This document shows, in pieces, positions 14,487 through 16,522 of a stretch of 16,522 nt of DNA; position 1 is the first letter of the stretch, and every line of letters starts with the position of its first letter. A program made the translations under genes and the position numbers. Source of the DNA: JBBQTU01 sp038213005 (GTDB taxonomy: Bacteria; Planctomycetota; Phycisphaerae; Tepidisphaerales; Tepidisphaeraceae); the NCBI GenBank assembly GCA_038213005.1, contig JBBQTU010000072.1:1-16522 (forward strand), given 5' to 3'. The notes beneath the pieces were generated by a model. It was not told where the DNA came from. It worked only from the letters and a program-made list of their open reading frames with translations, and did no database searches.

Positions 14487-15407
14487 ATGAGTAAGCCCAA
14501 GCCCGCACAACATCTCAGGATCGCCCTGACGCAGATGGCCTGCGGCCGCGATCCGGCCGCCAACCTCAAGAGACAGCTTGTCTTGCTGAACGATGCCGCC
14601 CGCCAGGGGGCAAAGATCCTCTGCACCCAGGAACTCTTCGGCACCCAGTACTTCTGCCAGATGGAGAAGCACGAGTTCTTCAAACTCGCCGAGACCATCC
14701 CCGGCCCCACCACCCGCGCCCTCGCGGCGGTTGCCAGGCGGCACAAGGTCGTGATCATCGCCTCCGTCTTTGAACGCCGATCGGCCGGTGTCTATCACAA
14801 CACCGCAGTGCTGATCGAAACCGACGGCTCGATCGCCGGCATCTACCGCAAGATGCACATCCCCGACGATCCGCTCTATTACGAGAAATTTTACTTCACG
14901 CCCGGCGACACCGGCTTTCGCGCCTGGGATACCACCTTCGGCCGCATCGGCATGCTGATCTGCTGGGACCAGTGGTTCCCCGAAGCGGCACGCCTCACGG
15001 CCCTGCACGGAGCCCAGATCATCTTCTATCCCACCGCCATAGGCTGGCATGCGTCCGAGAAAGAGGAGTTTGGCCAGGCCCAACTCGACGCATGGCAACT
15101 TATCCAGCGCTCCCATGCCCTCGCCAACGGCTGCTTCGTCTGTGCCGCCAATCGGGTCGGCCTGGAGAAGATCACCGCCAGCGACGGCACGGTCGCCAGT
15201 CCCGAAGGGATCGAATTCTGGGGGAAATCCTTCGTCTCCGCCCCCGATGGCCAGATCGTCGCCCAGGCATCGGCCGACACCGACGAGGTCTTGATCGCCG
15301 ATCTGGACCTGCAGCAAGTCGAGTTCAGCCGTACCCACTGGCCATTCCTGCGCGACCGCCGCATCGACGCCTATGCCGACCTGACCCGACGATTCGTGGA
15401 CAAGTGA
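14487..15407 (+). CDS. aguB: N-carbamoylputrescine amidase-like carbon-nitrogen hydrolase
   Basis: A 306-aa nitrilase-superfamily enzyme, predicted to hydrolyse N-carbamoylputrescine to putrescine, CO2 and ammonia in the agmatine route of polyamine synthesis. The catalytic triad is visible: E49 (CTQELFGTQYFCQ), K122 (YRKMHIPDDPLYYEKFYF) and C159 (GMLICWDQWFPEAARL). The motifs IPDDPLYYEKFYFTPGD and FYPTAIGWH are characteristic of the AguB branch, and the length of about 300 aa is normal. An in-frame stop at 14478 makes 14487 the first possible start. No Shine-Dalgarno is seen. The usual partner, agmatine deiminase, is not in the window, so the substrate is inferred from family motifs only. Confidence 0.88.
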   Translation: MSKPKPAQHLRIALTQMACGRDPAANLKRQLVLLNDAARQGAKILCTQELFGTQYFCQMEKHEFFKLAETIPGPTTRALAAVARRHKVVIIASVFERRSAGVYHNTAVLIETDGSIAGIYRKMHIPDDPLYYEKFYFTPGDTGFRAWDTTFGRIGMLICWDQWFPEAARLTALHGAQIIFYPTAIGWHASEKEEFGQAQLDAWQLIQRSHALANGCFVCAANRVGLEKITASDGTVASPEGIEFWGKSFVSAPDGQIVAQASADTDEVLIADLDLQQVEFSRTHWPFLRDRRIDAYADLTRRFVDK

Positions 15408-15423
15408 GCCGACGGCCCCAATA

Positions 15424-15449
15424 AGTGGAGCCGACTTCAGTCGGCCACT
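15424..15449. terminator. Hairpin after the amidase gene, possible terminator
   Basis: GCCGAC (15430-15435) pairs with GTCGGC (15440-15445) across TTCA. The outer arms AGTG and CACT extend it past a 2-nt bulge. It lies 16 nt after the stop. It has no T-run, so it may be a weak terminator or a dispersed repeat. Confidence 0.4.
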
Positions 15450-15510
15450 CATCTGGTCCCTCGGCCGCTGCTCGTCACGCCCTCATTCTTCGCCCTCCGG
15501 TCTTCGATAA

Positions 15511-15621
15511 CTTACGTGCGAGTGGAAGGGCAAGGCGCGCATGATCTTCAGGGTTGGGGGGAGGGGGTCGGGAGATTAGTGTTCATAAGGACTTACGTGC
15601 GAAACGGGGGTCAAGGTGCGC
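15511..15621 (+). repeat. Imperfect 30-bp direct repeat, two copies 81 bp apart
   Basis: Copies lie at 15511-15540 and 15592-15621. Both begin CTTACGTGCGA and both end with CAAGG, one variable base, then GCGC; the middle 9 bases differ. Only two copies are present and the repeats are imperfect, so this is not a CRISPR. Confidence 0.6.
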
Positions 15622-15670
15622 GAGTTTTGTGTCGCTGGGGCGATTTGACATAAGTCGCGGGAAGAGAAGA

Positions 15671-15691
15671 ACGCAAAACGTAAAACGTAGA
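15671..15691 (+). repeat. Heptanucleotide repeat tract, intergenic
   Basis: Three 7-bp units: ACGCAAA, ACGTAAA, ACGTAGA. They are next to a perfect palindrome at 15693-15706. This is the third tract in the window with 7-bp periodicity. Confidence 0.6.
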
Positions 15692-15887
15692 GCCCGCCGC
15701 GGCGGGTAAACTGTGATACGTGACTCCCGGGATGAAATCGCATGTGTTAGGTATGATATTCTACATCCGGTAGTGGACTTGGCGGGTGCGGCTCTTGGCC
15801 GAACAACAGGGTATTCACTTGTCAAAGAGCACCACGCGGCGCGGGGATTGCGCGCCATGTATTTCGGGTAAGTGTAGGTTATGAGGA

Positions 15888-16304
15888 TTGGCCGGTCAAG
15901 AGGTTTGGCGAGATTTTCCGGAGGGGCAGTTCTCTGGATGCTTTCCAGGCGATGATTCGCATCTCTTGCTGGTTCTTCGCTATGTCGAACGAAATGGCCT
16001 GCGGGCGAATCTGGTGCAACGATCCGAGCAGTGGACTTACGGCAGTCTTTGGCGGCGGGAGAACAAGCGTGGGCTGGGGATGTTGAGCGACTGGCCGGTC
16101 CAGCGTCCGAGGGATTGGGTTGAGTTTGTGAACGAACCGCAGACGCCGGCGGAACTGGAGGCGATCCGCCGTAGCGTAAACCGTAGCTGTCCGTTCGGGG
16201 ATGATGCCTGGACGGATGAAATGGTGGTACAATTAGGCGTCGAATCGGCCCTGCGGCCATTAGGACGTCCACCCAAGCCGTGCGGAGCAACAAATGAGGT
16301 GTGA
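15888..16304 (+). pseudogene. C-terminal remnant of a REP-associated (Y1/IS200-like) transposase
   Basis: From about 15957 the frame reads DDSHLLLVLRYVERNGLRAN and continues through EQWTYGSLWRR, LSDWPVQRPRDWVEFVNEPQ, RRSVNRSCPFGDDAW and LGVESALRPLGRPPK. These are hallmarks of the C-terminal half of RAYT proteins. The N-terminal half with the HUH motif and most of the catalytic region is absent upstream in any frame I could read, so the gene is a truncated remnant. The TTG at 15888 is only the edge of the open frame. The residues before 15957 (VWRDFPEGQFSGCFPG) resemble a degraded version of the family's GRFKSFP segment. Its stop directly precedes the ATG of the next reading frame. Confidence 0.75.
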
Positions 16305-16522
16305 ATGTGGCGAATCGAATCCAGGCCCTTTTTCTTCGATCCTTATGGAAGTGCCATTCAATCCAGGCCCTTTTTCTTCGTCGAATATGACGAGGTGCTG
16401 CGGGATACGTCGAAGACATTTCAAGCGTCGCTTGATGGCCAGTTGCTGTTGGCATACTTGGCGATGGTGGACGGTCGGGACAGTACGGCCATAGATATTC
16501 TTAATGGCGTTGTGAATAGTGG
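16305..16522 (+). CDS. Unrecognised protein, 3' end beyond window
   Basis: An open frame starting ATG at 16305, immediately after the TGA of the transposase remnant, with GAGG (16296-16299) 5 nt upstream. It runs 72 codons to the window edge without a stop. The N-terminus contains the same segment twice, SRPFFF at residues 6-11 and 20-25, because of a 21-bp direct repeat. It continues VEYDEVLRDTSKTFQASLDG, QLLLAYLAMVDGRDSTAIDI, LNGVVNS. Codon composition in the second half looks coding (mixed hydrophobic and charged pattern, GC-leaning third positions). I do not recognise a family. The start could lie further in, for instance if the repeat is intergenic. Confidence 0.45.
   Translation, partial: MWRIESRPFFFDPYGSAIQSRPFFFVEYDEVLRDTSKTFQASLDGQLLLAYLAMVDGRDSTAIDILNGVVNS
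16318..16380 (+). repeat. 21-bp direct repeat, copies 42 bp apart
   Basis: Copies at 16318-16338 and 16360-16380 are identical and begin AATCCAGGCCC, then a T-rich run. They are separated by 21 nt, giving a period of 42 that keeps a reading frame. The repeats lie directly after the transposase remnant, where REP-type or terminal sequences would be expected. Confidence 0.75.

Larger units (their letters stand above)
15408..15887. other. Gene-free repeat-bearing region
   Basis: About 480 nt in which I see no convincing gene. It holds a hairpin at 15424-15449, two copies of an imperfect 30-bp direct repeat, a heptanucleotide tract at 15671-15691 and a 14-nt GC palindrome (CCCGCCGCGGCGGG, 15693-15706). 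It also holds 180 nt of unassigned DNA before the transposase remnant. The texture suggests accumulated mobile or dispersed repeats. Confidence 0.6.

Noticed and set aside
15511..15621. Possible CRISPR array
   Set aside because: Only two imperfect copies with a differing middle and a single 51-nt gap; no cas genes nearby.
15583..16455. 290-codon minus-strand open frame over the repeat region and transposase remnant
   Set aside because: It spans unrelated repeats, a heptamer tract and the antisense of a recognisable RAYT fragment. The translation is low-complexity with no domain.

Overview
The window is a GC-rich bacterial chromosome segment whose centre is a complete NAD(P)+-linked bidirectional [NiFe] hydrogenase locus (group 3d type, HoxEFUYH) preceded by four of its maturation genes (hypF, hypC, hypD, hypE). 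The lineage cannot be fixed from sequence alone. A planctomycete-like bacterium is my best guess, from the style of the dispersed repeats, the REP-associated transposase remnant and the small uncharacterised membrane protein. This guess has low to moderate confidence.

Layout. 1-2322: the 3' part of an AcnA-type aconitase reading in from outside the window, closed by a strong hairpin terminator. 2469-2975 (minus): an exported or membrane-anchored 3D-domain protein. 2976-3263: divergent intergenic region with a candidate promoter and an 8-6-8 palindrome. 3264-8148: hypF, hypC, hypD, hypE. 8149-8287: a short leader with a terminator-like hairpin, traversed by a 33-codon open frame whose stop overlaps the hoxE start. 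8288-13208: hoxE, hoxF, hoxU, hoxY, hoxH. A perfect 13-bp hairpin then serves both hoxH and the converging minus-strand gene. 13248-13751 (minus): small DUF433-like plus Myb/SANT-like HTH protein. 13849-14367 (minus): four-helix membrane protein of unknown function. 14487-15407: N-carbamoylputrescine amidase-like nitrilase-family enzyme. 15408-15887: gene-free DNA with imperfect direct repeats and hairpins. 15888-16304: C-terminal remnant of a REP-associated (Y1/IS200-like) transposase. 16305 to the end: an unrecognised reading frame cut by the window edge.

How the genes work together. HypF and HypE make the CN ligands from carbamoyl phosphate, and HypC/HypD assemble the Fe(CN)2CO unit delivered to HoxH. 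HoxH/HoxY form the hydrogenase module; HoxU/HoxF/HoxE form the diaphorase that exchanges electrons with NAD(P)(H). Translational coupling is pervasive: ATGA stop/start overlaps occur at hypC-D, hypD-E, hoxE-F, hoxF-U and hoxU-Y. hypA, hypB and a HoxW-type endopeptidase are not in the window and must be encoded elsewhere if the enzyme is matured.

Most notable are the possible leader-ORF/terminator attenuator in front of hoxE, the palindrome over the predicted hypF promoter, heptanucleotide tandem repeats (one inside hypF, one ending in the hypC ribosome binding site), and a T7 tract at hoxY-hoxH that is one base short of putting a coupled upstream ATG in frame with hoxH. I found no wholly new multigene system.
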